From an uncultured Litoreibacter sp. (GTDB lineage Bacteria; Pseudomonadota; Alphaproteobacteria; Rhodobacterales; Rhodobacteraceae): 64,000 nucleotides of DNA. This document shows, piece after piece, positions 1 through 8,540 of this stretch. The DNA lies in the NCBI GenBank assembly GCA_947501685.1, contig CANMWQ010000002.1, positions 558,001 to 622,000 on the forward strand. The letters run 5' to 3'. Each line of letters starts with the position of its first letter. The stretch's first letter is position 1. The notes beneath the pieces are model-generated. The model saw only the letters and a program-made list of their open reading frames with translations, had not been told where the DNA came from and searched no databases. Both the position numbers and the translations under genes were made by a program.

Positions 1-130
1 CTGAAATTCCGCATGTTTTGAGGCCAAAGCTGAACTCCTGAAAAACAGTCTGTGTCATGAACTCGTAACGAATTTCCATCAAATCCTGCGCATTCTTGCT
101 AAGCTGCCCGCAGTAACCAGGGGAATCAGT

Positions 131-481
131 ATGACGACTTTCTTGTCACCAGAAGTAAAAGCAGGGCTCGAAGCGGCCCGGAAACAGTCTTTGCGGAAGG
201 GCTCCCGACTGCGGGTCCACACGGGCGAGGACATTTACCCATTGCTCGATTTCGGCTCCAATACGTTCGCGGTGGATGCCGATGTCGCGCCGCAAATGCG
301 CGGGTTGGTCGATATTTATGATGGCGGTCGGCACCTGTATCAGGCGCTTATCGTGACCTCGACGGAAGAGGCCGGGCAGCGGGTGTTCGAATTCAAACGC
401 AACACGATGGCCGCTGACAGGCCCGCGCTGGATTTCTATGCCGAGCCAGATCGCCCGAAAGGCCTGCTGACCTCGCAATAG
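131..481 (+). CDS. Conserved hypothetical protein, 116 aa
   Basis: I do not recognise a named family. The protein is soluble, with no signal peptide or membrane segment. A basic N-terminal stretch (roughly residues 13-28, KQSLRKGSRLR) is followed by a segment that looks all-beta. The ATG at 131 has an AGGGGAA ribosome site just upstream. The basic R-x-x-x-R patch before short strands loosely recalls a PilZ-type fold, but I see no convincing c-di-GMP motif, so that is only a guess. It is followed about 70 bases later by the desaturase operon on the same strand and may or may not be co-transcribed. Confidence 0.7.
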   Translation: MTTFLSPEVKAGLEAARKQSLRKGSRLRVHTGEDIYPLLDFGSNTFAVDADVAPQMRGLVDIYDGGRHLYQALIVTSTEEAGQRVFEFKRNTMAADRPALDFYAEPDRPKGLLTSQ

Positions 482-552
482 CGATCCGTAAAACCATATG
501 ACAGCGCGGCGTTTCGGTGGCAGTTTGCTCTGGATCAGTCAGGAGCCGCCCC

Positions 553-1536
553 ATGGAAGCCAGTTTTTCGCGCCGCAGTATTTTGACCCCGCAGGAATTG
601 CGGGCTCTGTCGGAACGCTCCGACCATTGGGGGTTTGCGCAGCTAGGCAGCCATTTCGGCGCGATTGCGATCGTGGCCGTGCTGCACGCGCAGGCGATGG
701 GGACCGGTTGGGTTCTGTTGACTGGGTTGGCTTTGGGTGTGCTGCTGAACTTTCTTTATGCCGGCCAGCATGAGCTGTCCCATGCCACCGTGTTCAAGAC
801 CCGCAAGCTGAACGAGGTTTTTGGCCGTATCATCGGGTTCATCCAGATATTCCCGCGAGACTTCGACCAGATCATGCATTTCGCGCATCACCAGTACACC
901 CAAGACTGGGAGCGCGACGGGGAGCTGGTGCGCGAGCCCTATACACTCACCACCTATCTGCTGTGGCTAAGTGGGATCAGCTATTGGCGCAATCGGATCG
1001 TCGGCAATATCCGCCGCGCGCGGGGCATTATTCTGGAGCCCTATATCCGGGCTGAGGAGGAAGCCAAGGTCATCAAAGAGGCGCGCGTACATCTAGGGCT
1101 CTATGCGCTGATCGCGGTGGTCTCCGTTGCTCTGGGCTCATGGGCCCCGTTGACCTTCTGGATCATCCCGATGGTGATGACCAAGCCCATCCACCAGCTG
1201 CAAAACACGATCGAGCATCTTGGCCTGAGCCACGAGAACGACATTCTTGAAAACACGCGCTCCACGCGGATCAACGCGCTGGGGCGCTGGCTGTGTTGGC
1301 AGATGCCCTATCACACCGCGCATCACACCTTCCCGGCGGTGCCGTTCTGGAAGCTCAAGGAGCTCAATACCAAGCTTGAGGACAAGGCGGGCGAGGTGCA
1401 CCGGATGGGCTGGATCGAGTTCCAGATCGAAGTGATCAGCAAGCTGCGCGCTAAAGATGAAAGCCAATATCCGATGGATGAGGTCTGGGTCGTGCCGACC
1501 TCGGGCGGCCGCTCAGCCCGGATCCCGGCGGAGTGA
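553..1536 (+). CDS. Membrane fatty acid desaturase, di-iron His-box family
   Basis: This is an integral-membrane di-iron desaturase or hydroxylase of the FA_desaturase superfamily. The His boxes are visible: HELSH (about residues 73-77), HFAHH (about 109-113), a third site in EHLGLSHE, and HTAHH near the C-terminus. Hydrophobic segments lie at about 35-70 and 190-220. I chose the ATG at 553 because CAGGAG sits 8 bases before it; an in-frame ATG at 517 lacks a good site. Family members introduce a double bond into, or hydroxylate, acyl chains; the substrate cannot be read here. Its stop overlaps the GTG start of the next gene, so it is translationally coupled to the TIM-barrel and D-glutamate genes. 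That link suggests a shared role that is not obvious from chemistry. Confidence 0.9.
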   Translation: MEASFSRRSILTPQELRALSERSDHWGFAQLGSHFGAIAIVAVLHAQAMGTGWVLLTGLALGVLLNFLYAGQHELSHATVFKTRKLNEVFGRIIGFIQIFPRDFDQIMHFAHHQYTQDWERDGELVREPYTLTTYLLWLSGISYWRNRIVGNIRRARGIILEPYIRAEEEAKVIKEARVHLGLYALIAVVSVALGSWAPLTFWIIPMVMTKPIHQLQNTIEHLGLSHENDILENTRSTRINALGRWLCWQMPYHTAHHTFPAVPFWKLKELNTKLEDKAGEVHRMGWIEFQIEVISKLRAKDESQYPMDEVWVVPTSGGRSARIPAE

Positions 1537-2375
1537 GGCAGCTCAAGACCTACACCTCGCTTTGGGCCATGCAGCCGCATGACCAGACCGGGGTGAAGCT
1601 GCCCTATGATCAGGTCTGCGAGATGGTGGCGGGTGCCGGTTTTGACGGGATGGCAATTGATCTGGGCGCGTCCGACGTAGCGACCGCCCATCAGGTGCGC
1701 CCGCATATGGAACGCAACAACCTGACGCCGTTGATTGTGGCCTTCCCCAAGACCATTGAAAGCCTCGAAGACACACTCAGGATGGCCAAAGATTTTGGGG
1801 CGCCCTTCGTTGATGTAATTGGGCAGGTGATGCCCATTGCGCTGGATGACATGGTCCCCGTGATCGAAACCTGGATGGAGATGTCGGACCGCATCGGCCA
1901 GCCGATACAATTTGAAACGCATCGCAATTGCATCACCAATGATCTCTACACCACCTTGCAGTTGATCGAGCGTATTCCCGACATACGCATCTGCGCCGAT
2001 CTCAGCCATTACGTGGTAGATCGCGAATTCTGGTTCCCTCTCTCTGAACACGACCTTGGGCTGATCTCGCGCATCCTTGAGCGCTCCGACAGCTTTCAGG
2101 GGCGGGTCGCATCACGCCAGCAAATTCAGCTTCAGCTGGATTTTCCGCAGAATCAAAAATGGGTGGAGCTGTTCAAGGGCTGGTGGCGGGAGGGGATGTC
2201 CTCTTGGCGCGATCGCAACGCCGAAGGCGATTGCATCTTTGTCTGCGAGCTTGGCCCGCCGGAATATGCGATGACGGGGCCGGACGGGAAAGAGATGTCC
2301 AACCGTTGGGAAGAGGCGCAAATTATCAAGGGCTGGGTTGAAGAGATTTGGCAGGACCTCGGCGGTAATTCGTAG
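1533..2375 (+). CDS. Sugar phosphate isomerase/epimerase-like TIM-barrel protein
   Basis: A 280-residue xylose-isomerase-like TIM-barrel protein (AP-endonuclease-2 superfamily). Characteristic features are acidic and His residues at strand ends: FETHRN around residue 128, ADLSHYVVD around 155, and CELGPPEY near the C-terminus. These would bind a divalent metal in this fold. Translation starts at a GTG that shares bases with the upstream TGA. No substrate can be assigned from sequence. Its place between a desaturase and dgcN-dgcA-dat suggests a role linked to D-amino acid or cell-wall breakdown products, which is inference only. Family assignment is firm; function is open. Confidence 0.85.
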   Translation: MRQLKTYTSLWAMQPHDQTGVKLPYDQVCEMVAGAGFDGMAIDLGASDVATAHQVRPHMERNNLTPLIVAFPKTIESLEDTLRMAKDFGAPFVDVIGQVMPIALDDMVPVIETWMEMSDRIGQPIQFETHRNCITNDLYTTLQLIERIPDIRICADLSHYVVDREFWFPLSEHDLGLISRILERSDSFQGRVASRQQIQLQLDFPQNQKWVELFKGWWREGMSSWRDRNAEGDCIFVCELGPPEYAMTGPDGKEMSNRWEEAQIIKGWVEEIWQDLGGNS

Positions 2376-2526
2376 ATCGGTCAAGAATCTCTCAAGGATA
2401 CGCCAATAATTCCGAAAACCTTCGATAAAACCATGCTGACACGGGGTGTTTTTTGAGCGCATCCTCCTTGGCCAAAGGCTAATCTGTATCCAGTTTCAGA
2501 TTCGCTTGACCCAAAGGACCCCTGCC

Positions 2527-3528
2527 ATGATCCAGACCCCATATCTCTTGTTCCTCGGCGACGCGCCGGACGCACTTGCCGCCAAAGTGGCGCAAGGGAT
2601 CAAGGACTGGCGTCCTGAGAACTCTGTCGGGCAGTTCCGCATGGAAGGCTGCAAGGCCGACATGAAGCTGCAGGACATGACGTTGCAGGAAGGCCTTGAT
2701 GCAGGGGCCAAGACGCTGGTGATCGGCGTGGCCAATCGGGGCGGCTATATTTCGGACGCGTGGAAGAAGGTTCTCGTTGAGGCGCTGGAGATGGGCTACG
2801 ACATTGCGTCCGGCCTGCACAACCTGCTGCGCGACGAGGACGAGCTGCAACGTGCCGCCAAAGTCCATGGCCGCACGCTGCATGACGTGCGTATCCCATC
2901 GGTCGCCTACCCGATTGCCAACGGGGTGAAGCGGACAGGGAAACGCGTGCTGGCCGTGGGTACCGATTGCTCTGTGGGCAAGATGTATACCGGCCTGTGC
3001 ATGGATGCTGAGATGCGCAAGCGCGGCATGAAATCCACCTTCCGCCCCACGGGGCAGACCGGCATCCTGATCACCGGCGGCGGCGTGCCGCTGGACGCGG
3101 TCATCGCCGATTTCATGGCCGGTGCAGTTGAATATCTGACGCCTGACAATGATGAGGATCACTGGGATCACATCGAGGGGCAGGGCTCGCTGTTTCACGC
3201 CTCCTATTCCGGCGTGACCATGGCACTGGTCCATGGCGGCCAACCCGACGCGCTGGTTCTGGCCCATGAGCCGACCCGCACGCATATGCGCGGCCTGCCG
3301 GATTACCAGCAGCCATCGCTTGAAGCCCTGCGCGACATGTCCCTGACGCTGGCCCGCGTGGTGAATCCGAAATGCGAGGTGATCGGGGTCTCCATCAACA
3401 CACAGCATATGGGTGAGGATGAGGCCAAGGCCTATATCGCCGAGGTCGAGGACCGGATGGGCCTGCCCACCACCGACCCTTACCGCTTTGGCGCGGAAAA
3501 GCTCGTGGATGCGTTGGAAAAGCTGTGA
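2527..3528 (+). CDS. dgcN: D-glutamate N-acetyltransferase DgcN (DUF1611)
   Basis: A 333-residue DUF1611 protein. The hallmark is a P-loop-like GTDCSVGKM at residues 145-153, preceded by a Rossmann-like N-terminal domain. DUF1611 proteins next to an enolase-superfamily racemase are known as DgcN, which acetylates D-glutamate to N-acetyl-D-glutamate in marine bacteria. I chose the ATG at 2527 over an in-frame upstream alternative because AAAGGA lies 8 bases before it and the N-terminus (MIQTPYLLFLGD) matches the family. The gene overlaps dgcA by 4 bases. A 151-base gap separates it from the TIM-barrel gene, so an internal promoter is possible. Confidence 0.88.
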   Translation: MIQTPYLLFLGDAPDALAAKVAQGIKDWRPENSVGQFRMEGCKADMKLQDMTLQEGLDAGAKTLVIGVANRGGYISDAWKKVLVEALEMGYDIASGLHNLLRDEDELQRAAKVHGRTLHDVRIPSVAYPIANGVKRTGKRVLAVGTDCSVGKMYTGLCMDAEMRKRGMKSTFRPTGQTGILITGGGVPLDAVIADFMAGAVEYLTPDNDEDHWDHIEGQGSLFHASYSGVTMALVHGGQPDALVLAHEPTRTHMRGLPDYQQPSLEALRDMSLTLARVVNPKCEVIGVSINTQHMGEDEAKAYIAEVEDRMGLPTTDPYRFGAEKLVDALEKL

Positions 3529-4487
3529 TCTCGGTAACCGCTGATACATTCAAACTGGCGGAGGTCTTTACGATCTCCCGTGGGTCGCGGACGGAGGCCA
3601 AAGTGCTGACCGTGCGGGTGACCCGTGACGGTGTGACAGGGTGGGGTGAATGTGTGCCCTATGCGCGCTACGATGAAACCCTCGACAGTGTGACGGAGGA
3701 AATCCTGAGCCTGCCGGGCGATATCTCGCGGGCCGAGCTGCAAACCGTGCTGCCCGCCGGAGCTGCCCGAAACGCCGTTGATTGCGCGCTTTGGGATCTG
3801 GAGGCGAAGAGGCAGGGCAAGCGCGTCTGGGACCTTCTGGGCCTGCCCAAACCTGAGCCTGAGGTAACCGCCTATACGCTGTCACTGGACAGTCCCGAAA
3901 AGATGGAGGCCTCGGCCAGAAAGCACGCCTTCCGGCCGTTGTTGAAGATCAAGCTGGGCACTCCTGACGACATGCCGCGCCTTGAGGCGGTGCGCCGTGG
4001 CGCGCCGGACACGCCTGTTATCATCGACGCCAATGAAGGCTGGAGCGCCGAGGTCTATTCCGAGCTTGCCCCGCATCTGGTGCGCCTTGGCGTGAAGCTG
4101 GTGGAGCAGCCCTTGCCCGCAGGTGCCGACGACATGCTGGCAGAGATCGACCGCCCACTGCCCGTGTGCGCCGACGAGGCCTGCCATGACCGCGCATCGC
4201 TGCCGGGGCTGAAGGGTAAATATGACGTCATCAACATCAAGCTGGACAAGACCGGCGGGTTGACCGAGGCGCTGGAGCTCAAGCGCGAAGGTCTGGCGCA
4301 GGGCTACGGGGTGATGGTCGGCTGCATGGTCGGCTCCTCCCTTGCCATGGCGCCTGCGACCCTGCTGGCCCAGGGCGCGGCTTTTACCGACCTTGACGGC
4401 CCCCTCTTGTTGGCCGAAGACCGTGACACACCGCTGACCTTTGACGACAAGGGCGTGCATGCGCCTGACGCAAACCTTTGGGGATAA
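3525..4487 (+). CDS. dgcA: N-acetyl-D-glutamate racemase DgcA (enolase superfamily)
   Basis: A 320-residue mandelate racemase / muconate lactonizing-type enzyme related to dipeptide epimerases. Visible catalytic groups are the KIK motif (residues 141-143), metal ligands D168 (DANEGW), E194 (VEQP) and D217 (ADE), and a second lysine around 239-242 (NIKLDK). In DgcN-DgcA systems this enzyme racemises N-acetyl-D-glutamate to N-acetyl-L-glutamate. Sequence alone would also allow an L-Ala-D/L-Glu epimerase. The direct 4-base overlap with a DUF1611 gene favours DgcA. The start is a GTG inside the dgcN stop region. Confidence 0.87.
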   Translation: MISVTADTFKLAEVFTISRGSRTEAKVLTVRVTRDGVTGWGECVPYARYDETLDSVTEEILSLPGDISRAELQTVLPAGAARNAVDCALWDLEAKRQGKRVWDLLGLPKPEPEVTAYTLSLDSPEKMEASARKHAFRPLLKIKLGTPDDMPRLEAVRRGAPDTPVIIDANEGWSAEVYSELAPHLVRLGVKLVEQPLPAGADDMLAEIDRPLPVCADEACHDRASLPGLKGKYDVINIKLDKTGGLTEALELKREGLAQGYGVMVGCMVGSSLAMAPATLLAQGAAFTDLDGPLLLAEDRDTPLTFDDKGVHAPDANLWG

Positions 4488-4491
4488 GACT

Positions 4492-5349
4492 ATGAGCCGC
4501 ATCGTGTACCTGAACGGAGAGTACCTGCCGGAAGCTGACGCCAAGGTGTCGGTCTTTGACCGTGGGTTCTTGTTTGCTGATGCGGTCTATGAGGTCACGT
4601 CGGTTCTGGGCGGCAAGCTGATCGCCTTTGACGGCCATGCGGTGCGGTTGCAACGTTCCGTGGATGAGCTTGGCATGTCCTACAAGGTCGACACGGACGA
4701 GCTTTTGGAGATCCACCGCGAACTGGTGACGCGCAACGACCTTGAGGAGGGGATGATCTACCTTCAGCTGACGCGCGGCAATCCGGGCGACCGAGACTTT
4801 GCTTACCCGCCTGAGGACACCAAGCCGACCCTCGTGCTGTTCACGCAGACGGCGAACCTGTTGAACAATCCCAAGATCAACACCGGCATGAAGGTCATCA
4901 CCGTTGAGGACCAGCGGTGGGCGCGGCGCGACATCAAAACGACGCAGCTTTTATTCCCGTCCATGGCCAAGATGATGGCCAAGGCGGCGGGCGTGGATGA
5001 CGCCTGGATGTTTGAGGACGGGGCGATCACGGAAGGGTCCTCGAACAACGCTTACATCGTGAAGGATGGCAAGATCATCACGCGGCATCTGGGCAATGAG
5101 ATCCTGCATGGGATCACGCGGGCGGCGGTTCTGAAATTCGCGGCTTCGGCGCAGATGGAGGTGGAGGAGCGGGCATTCACCGTTGAGGAGGCAAGGGATG
5201 CGGATGAGGCGTTTATCACCTCGGCCTCAACCTTTGTGATGCCTGTTGTCGAGGTGGATGGAGAGGCCTTGGGCGACGGCAAGCCGGGCGCTGTGACGCT
5301 GCGGCTCAGAGAGATTTATCTTGAAGAGAGCATGAAACAGGCGGTTTAG
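4492..5349 (+). CDS. dat: D-amino-acid transaminase (fold type IV PLP enzyme)
   Basis: A 285-residue class IV aminotransferase. The PLP lysine is K149 in the context RRDIKTT, with the usual glutamate of EGSSNN at about 181 and the N-terminal FDRGF motif at 22-26. The RRDIK context resembles D-alanine transaminases more than branched-chain aminotransferases. It would pass amino groups from D-amino acids to 2-oxoglutarate, giving D-glutamate, the substrate of the DgcN just upstream. It starts 4 bases after the dgcA stop, so it is surely in the same operon. 4-amino-4-deoxychorismate lyase is the main alternative, but context and K149 surroundings argue against it. Confidence 0.88.
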   Translation: MSRIVYLNGEYLPEADAKVSVFDRGFLFADAVYEVTSVLGGKLIAFDGHAVRLQRSVDELGMSYKVDTDELLEIHRELVTRNDLEEGMIYLQLTRGNPGDRDFAYPPEDTKPTLVLFTQTANLLNNPKINTGMKVITVEDQRWARRDIKTTQLLFPSMAKMMAKAAGVDDAWMFEDGAITEGSSNNAYIVKDGKIITRHLGNEILHGITRAAVLKFAASAQMEVEERAFTVEEARDADEAFITSASTFVMPVVEVDGEALGDGKPGAVTLRLREIYLEESMKQAV

Positions 5350-5356
5350 ACGCAGT

Positions 5357-5372
5357 CCGACGCGTGCGTCGG
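5357..5372. repeat. 16-base palindrome, copy 1 (convergent gene end)
   Basis: CCGACGCGTGCGTCGG is an inverted repeat of 7 bases around GT, lying 8 bases after the transaminase stop. An almost identical palindrome (GCGACGCGTGCGTCGC) occurs at 54706-54721. Both lie between convergent genes beside AT-rich DNA. It may be a bidirectional terminator stem or a dispersed repeat. Confidence 0.5.
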
Positions 5373-5429
5373 TTCTGTGTACCGCCTTGTTTTAAAACCT
5401 ACTTCCAAAATCTGTTAACCAGATTTTAA

Positions 5430-5708
5430 TCAGAAGCCTTTGTTCTCGCTGCCATCCCAGTTCAGGATGACTTTGACGGCCTGCTGGGTGCGGATGCGAT
5501 TCAGCCCGAATGTAAAATTGCCCTGCAACCGCGTGTGCAATGCGGCGATCTGGGACGTAGACAGCTCGCCCGCGTCAACCTTGGAAAAGCCGATCACGTT
5601 CAGGCGGTGCTGCACCGAATTGACCAATTGCTGGTTTGGAGCCGCCAAAACCGGGGTGGCCAAAACGGCAATCGACAGCCCAGCGGCAGTAAGGAGAGGT
5701 TTCAACAT
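5430..5708 (-). CDS. Small exported protein, paralogue A
   Basis: A 92-residue protein beginning with a Sec signal peptide (MLKPLLTAAGL...) and an Ala-x-Ala cleavage site near residue 23. I used the ATG at 5708; an in-frame TTG lies two codons upstream. The mature part resembles that of the neighbouring 5721-5990 gene: Leu-rich helix, Gly-(Phe/Tyr), Val-Asp, then Leu-(Ser/Asn)-x-(Ser/Ala)-Gln. The pair therefore looks like a tandem duplication. No function is known to me; a small periplasmic protein is the safe reading. It converges with the D-glutamate operon. Confidence 0.7.
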   Translation of the reverse strand: MLKPLLTAAGLSIAVLATPVLAAPNQQLVNSVQHRLNVIGFSKVDAGELSTSQIAALHTRLQGNFTFGLNRIRTQQAVKVILNWDGSENKGF

Positions 5709-5720
5709 GCCCAAGCCTTT

Positions 5721-5990
5721 CTAGCTTTTGAAGAATTTGACGATACGGTTTCCAATCACCGCGCCAATCGAGCCGCGAATGTCAGCATGCCCTTTGCTGC
5801 TGCCCGCCAGATGATTGATCTGTGCCAGCTGCGCAGAGTTCAGCTGCCTCGGGTCAACATCGCCATATCCATAGGTCTGCAAGACACGGGACACCGAGGT
5901 CTCCAATTGCGTCAGGTCATCGGCGGCAGCCACCGGAGCTGCAAGGCTGACGGCCATGCCAGTGGCCGCGAGAAAGTGAGAGAAGCGCAT
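5721..5990 (-). CDS. Small exported protein, paralogue B
   Basis: An 89-residue protein with a clear Sec signal peptide (MRFSHFLAATGM..., cleavage near APVAAA, about residue 22). The mature half contains YGYGDVDPRQLNSAQLAQI, which aligns with IGFSKVDAGELSTSQIAAL in the downstream paralogue. A GGAGA ribosome site precedes the ATG. It lies 12 bases upstream of paralogue A on the same strand, so the two should be co-transcribed. No recognised domain. The opposite strand also has a long open frame, but signal peptides and paralogy show this strand is the coding one. Confidence 0.72.
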   Translation of the reverse strand: MRFSHFLAATGMAVSLAAPVAAADDLTQLETSVSRVLQTYGYGDVDPRQLNSAQLAQINHLAGSSKGHADIRGSIGAVIGNRIVKFFKS

Positions 5991-6263
5991 CGGGTGTCTC
6001 CTTTGATTGGGTTAGCCTGTCATACCATGCCCTGCGACGAAGGTGGAAACACCTTTGGTCACGACGCCGTAAGGGCGTGTAACAATGCAAAAGAGGTGGG
6101 GGGGAATGTTGCAGACGTCTGGTTTGGGGCCAAATCAACGCATGCTGCAACGTGCACGAAGGTCAGCTTTCAACTTTTCAGATTTCGATCGGCAAGCACC
6201 GAAAACCAAATTGTTGAATCCACATCCGTAGGCTCATACACGTTCTGACAGGGAAACGAGAAG

Positions 6264-7151
6264 GTGCAGCTACCAATGGGAAGAGTTAAGACTTGGGCAT
6301 TAGTTCTATTCAGTCTCTTTTGGGCCAATTATGCGTACGCTTGTTTTGCGCCTCCGCCTGAATACACTAAGCACCACACCGAATTGGTGCGAGACACGTC
6401 AAGGATTGTGCTTGCTCGTGTCGCAGGTCCGTCAGGTGAATTTCAAGAAGCTTGGGGAAGACAGGCGCAATTAGCACAATTTGAAAAAATCGAGACACTC
6501 AAGGGAAACGTTCCCGACTTTTTTTCTATCGAGAACGGGTTCTATGTTTCGGAGCAGCCTGTTCCAGAGCAAGACTTTGATGGCCATAGCCAGCTCGGAT
6601 TTTGGGAAAAACAAGTAACGCGCCAGTGGAACATGCCAGATTGCGCTATGCGTCCAGCATTCTTACATAATCGGACATATCTTCTCTTCTTAGACACCCC
6701 GCACTGGCGTGCATACGAAGAGGTTTCCTCAGAAGATGATCTTTGGCTTGGTGCCGTTAGAAGATTGGTCGCTAATCCTGATTTGGACACTGGTTTAAGT
6801 CTCTCAGCTGGAGAATGGCTATCCTTGGCACACGGTGTATTTCTTGGTGAAGTCTCAGATTGTTCAGGACCAACGCTTCAGGTCAGGAGGGTTTTTAGTG
6901 GGGAATTTGAAGATCTGTGGTCCTATTCTGACAACCAGCATTCTCAGTATTGGCCGTTCCAAGAGTGCATTGTTGGCGCTAGCTACCTCGTAGTGACAAT
7001 GGCAGACGAACAATCGTTGCTGCCCTTCTACAGTTCGAGTGTTTTTGAAGTTTCGAATAGCGCGATTGATTTCTCATTGCGTCGCGGAAGCGAGATCGAA
7101 ATTGCACCTAACCAGCTTACTCTGGATATGATTGAAGAAGCACTTCGCTAG
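6264..7151 (+). CDS. Exported protein of unknown function, lower GC than neighbours
   Basis: A 295-residue protein from the GTG at 6264, or 291 residues from the ATG at 6276; both have weak purine-rich sites upstream. A signal peptide is evident (WALVLFSLFWANYAYA, then a Cys right after the likely cleavage point). The mature part has scattered Cys residues and no domain I recognise. A periplasmic or surface location is likely. Base composition is clearly more AT-rich than adjacent genes, and codon choice includes many A/T-ending codons, which suggests horizontal acquisition. It stands alone, flanked by non-coding stretches of about 270 and 200 bases in which I see no further gene. Confidence 0.75.
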   Translation: MQLPMGRVKTWALVLFSLFWANYAYACFAPPPEYTKHHTELVRDTSRIVLARVAGPSGEFQEAWGRQAQLAQFEKIETLKGNVPDFFSIENGFYVSEQPVPEQDFDGHSQLGFWEKQVTRQWNMPDCAMRPAFLHNRTYLLFLDTPHWRAYEEVSSEDDLWLGAVRRLVANPDLDTGLSLSAGEWLSLAHGVFLGEVSDCSGPTLQVRRVFSGEFEDLWSYSDNQHSQYWPFQECIVGASYLVVTMADEQSLLPFYSSSVFEVSNSAIDFSLRRGSEIEIAPNQLTLDMIEEALR

Positions 7152-7352
7152 CGCACCGCGCATGACAAAGCGGACTTTGAAGTTCACCAAGTCAATGACA
7201 GCTAAGTCCGCAAACCAGCCCTCTCAAGCCGGGCGTGTGCAAGACCGTGGGGTGCCGAATGGGCGGAGCGACGATATCCCGTGGTCTGGCGATGCCCTCA
7301 GAAATTGGCGTCAGAACGTGCACACCGTGCGTCAATCGAGCAGGCCTAATAC

Positions 7353-7652
7353 CTAACCCGCATCCTTATGCGACACCTCGAACGCGGCTTTTTGGGCGTC
7401 GCTGGCGTCGGTTTGGTGCTGGGCTTTCCACTGATCAAAAGGCATGCCGTAAAAGGCCTCGCGGGCTTCCATTTTGCCGATCTCGATGCCGCGCTCGGCG
7501 GCGGCTTCTTGGTACCAGCGGCTGAGGCAATTTCGGCAGAACCCGGCGAGATTCATCATGTCGATGTTCTGCACATCGGTGCGCTTTTGCAGGTGATCGC
7601 GCAGGGTGCGAAAGGCGGCGGCTTCAAGTTCGAGCTGGGTTTGGGCGTCCAT
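7353..7652 (-). CDS. DUF1244 family small protein
   Basis: A 99-residue soluble helical protein matching the DUF1244 family. The conserved core NLAGFCRNCLSRW at about residues 37-49 and the MPFDQWKAQ motif are visible. I chose the ATG at 7652 because the longer frame adds an Arg/Pro-rich tail not seen in the family. DUF1244 proteins are widespread in Proteobacteria and their function is not established. It is followed on the same strand, 11 bases upstream, by the N-formylglutamate amidohydrolase gene, so the two probably form an operon. Confidence 0.85.
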   Translation of the reverse strand: MDAQTQLELEAAAFRTLRDHLQKRTDVQNIDMMNLAGFCRNCLSRWYQEAAAERGIEIGKMEAREAFYGMPFDQWKAQHQTDASDAQKAAFEVSHKDAG

Positions 7653-7663
7653 GGATCTGTCCT

Positions 7664-8410
7664 TTATAGGCCGGAGGCGGCGAGGCTGTCGGTGAGCACA
7701 GGCGCGAGCCGGTCGGCCCAAGCCTGTTGTTCCTTATCAGTTGATATGAGGTCGTTGCGGATTTCAATCAAGACATGGGGACGGCCATGCTGCAACGCGT
7801 GGCGGTCCATCGTGTCGCCGGTGAGGTGGCCGGAATAGGGCTGGTTGTCTCCAACCGTAAGCTCTTGCTCCTGCGCCAGCCGCGCCATGAACGGGTCTGC
7901 CAACCGCCGATCATGCGCATAGAGCACGCCGATATGCCAAGGGCGTTGCGGCCTGCCACGCAGCTGCGGCGTGAAGGAATGGATGGAGACCAGAACTGGG
8001 TCGGACAACCCGCTCGCAATTTCGGCCACGGCGCGGTGATAGGGGCGGTGCATGGTGTCGAGCCGGTGTTCCCGCGCGTCCGCGCCGAGGCCCGAATTGG
8101 CGTCGATGATCGTCCCGTCATAGAGGCGCATGATAAGCGTCGGGTCGTCCTCTCCGCGATTGGGGTCAATGACGAGGCGCGAGAAGTTGGACAGCACGGC
8201 GGGGCCGTCCAAACGCTCTGCCAACGCTCGCGTCACCCCGGCGGCCCCGATGTCAAAGGCGATGTGGCGGGCCATGTCCTCGGATGGCAGGCCAAGATCG
8301 CCGTCATTGATGAAATCCGGCACCGTATTGGTCGCGTGGTCGCATAGGCACATAAAGCGGCTGGCGCGGCCCGCACCTTCGATTGCGTAGGGTTTGTAGC
8401 TCATCGACAT
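7664..8410 (-). CDS. N-formylglutamate amidohydrolase family protein
   Basis: A 248-residue zinc-dependent amidohydrolase of the N-formylglutamate amidohydrolase family. Seen motifs are CDHATN near residue 23, the FDIGAAGV segment near 50, and SIHSFTP around 141, which in the family hold the metal and active site. The reaction would release formate (or another acyl group) from N-acylated glutamate, though distant members have other substrates. No hut genes are near, so a role in histidine degradation is not supported by context. Two in-frame ATGs (8410 and 8404) are both usable. Confidence 0.85.
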   Translation of the reverse strand: MSMSYKPYAIEGAGRASRFMCLCDHATNTVPDFINDGDLGLPSEDMARHIAFDIGAAGVTRALAERLDGPAVLSNFSRLVIDPNRGEDDPTLIMRLYDGTIIDANSGLGADAREHRLDTMHRPYHRAVAEIASGLSDPVLVSIHSFTPQLRGRPQRPWHIGVLYAHDRRLADPFMARLAQEQELTVGDNQPYSGHLTGDTMDRHALQHGRPHVLIEIRNDLISTDKEQQAWADRLAPVLTDSLAASGL

Positions 8411-8540
8411 CTGCCTGCTCTATTTGCCTTCTTTTTAGGTGGCACAGTCTGAAAGCGCCAGTTGCGATGCGGCGTCGATTGGGTCATATGTGGCCCCGGC
8501 CCAAAGACAAAATTTGAATATACAAAAGGATGACGCAGGA

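Noticed and set aside
5415-5429. TTAA-N7-TTAA (TTAACCAGATTTTAA), CtrA-like
   Set aside because: Lies between two convergent gene ends in AT-rich DNA, not in a promoter position.
5535-6248. 237-residue plus-strand frame
   Set aside because: Opposes two minus-strand genes with signal peptides that are paralogues of each other; the plus frame has no such support.
7132-7356. 74-residue frame after the low-GC exported protein
   Set aside because: No ribosome site, overlaps the end of the preceding gene, composition not protein-like.
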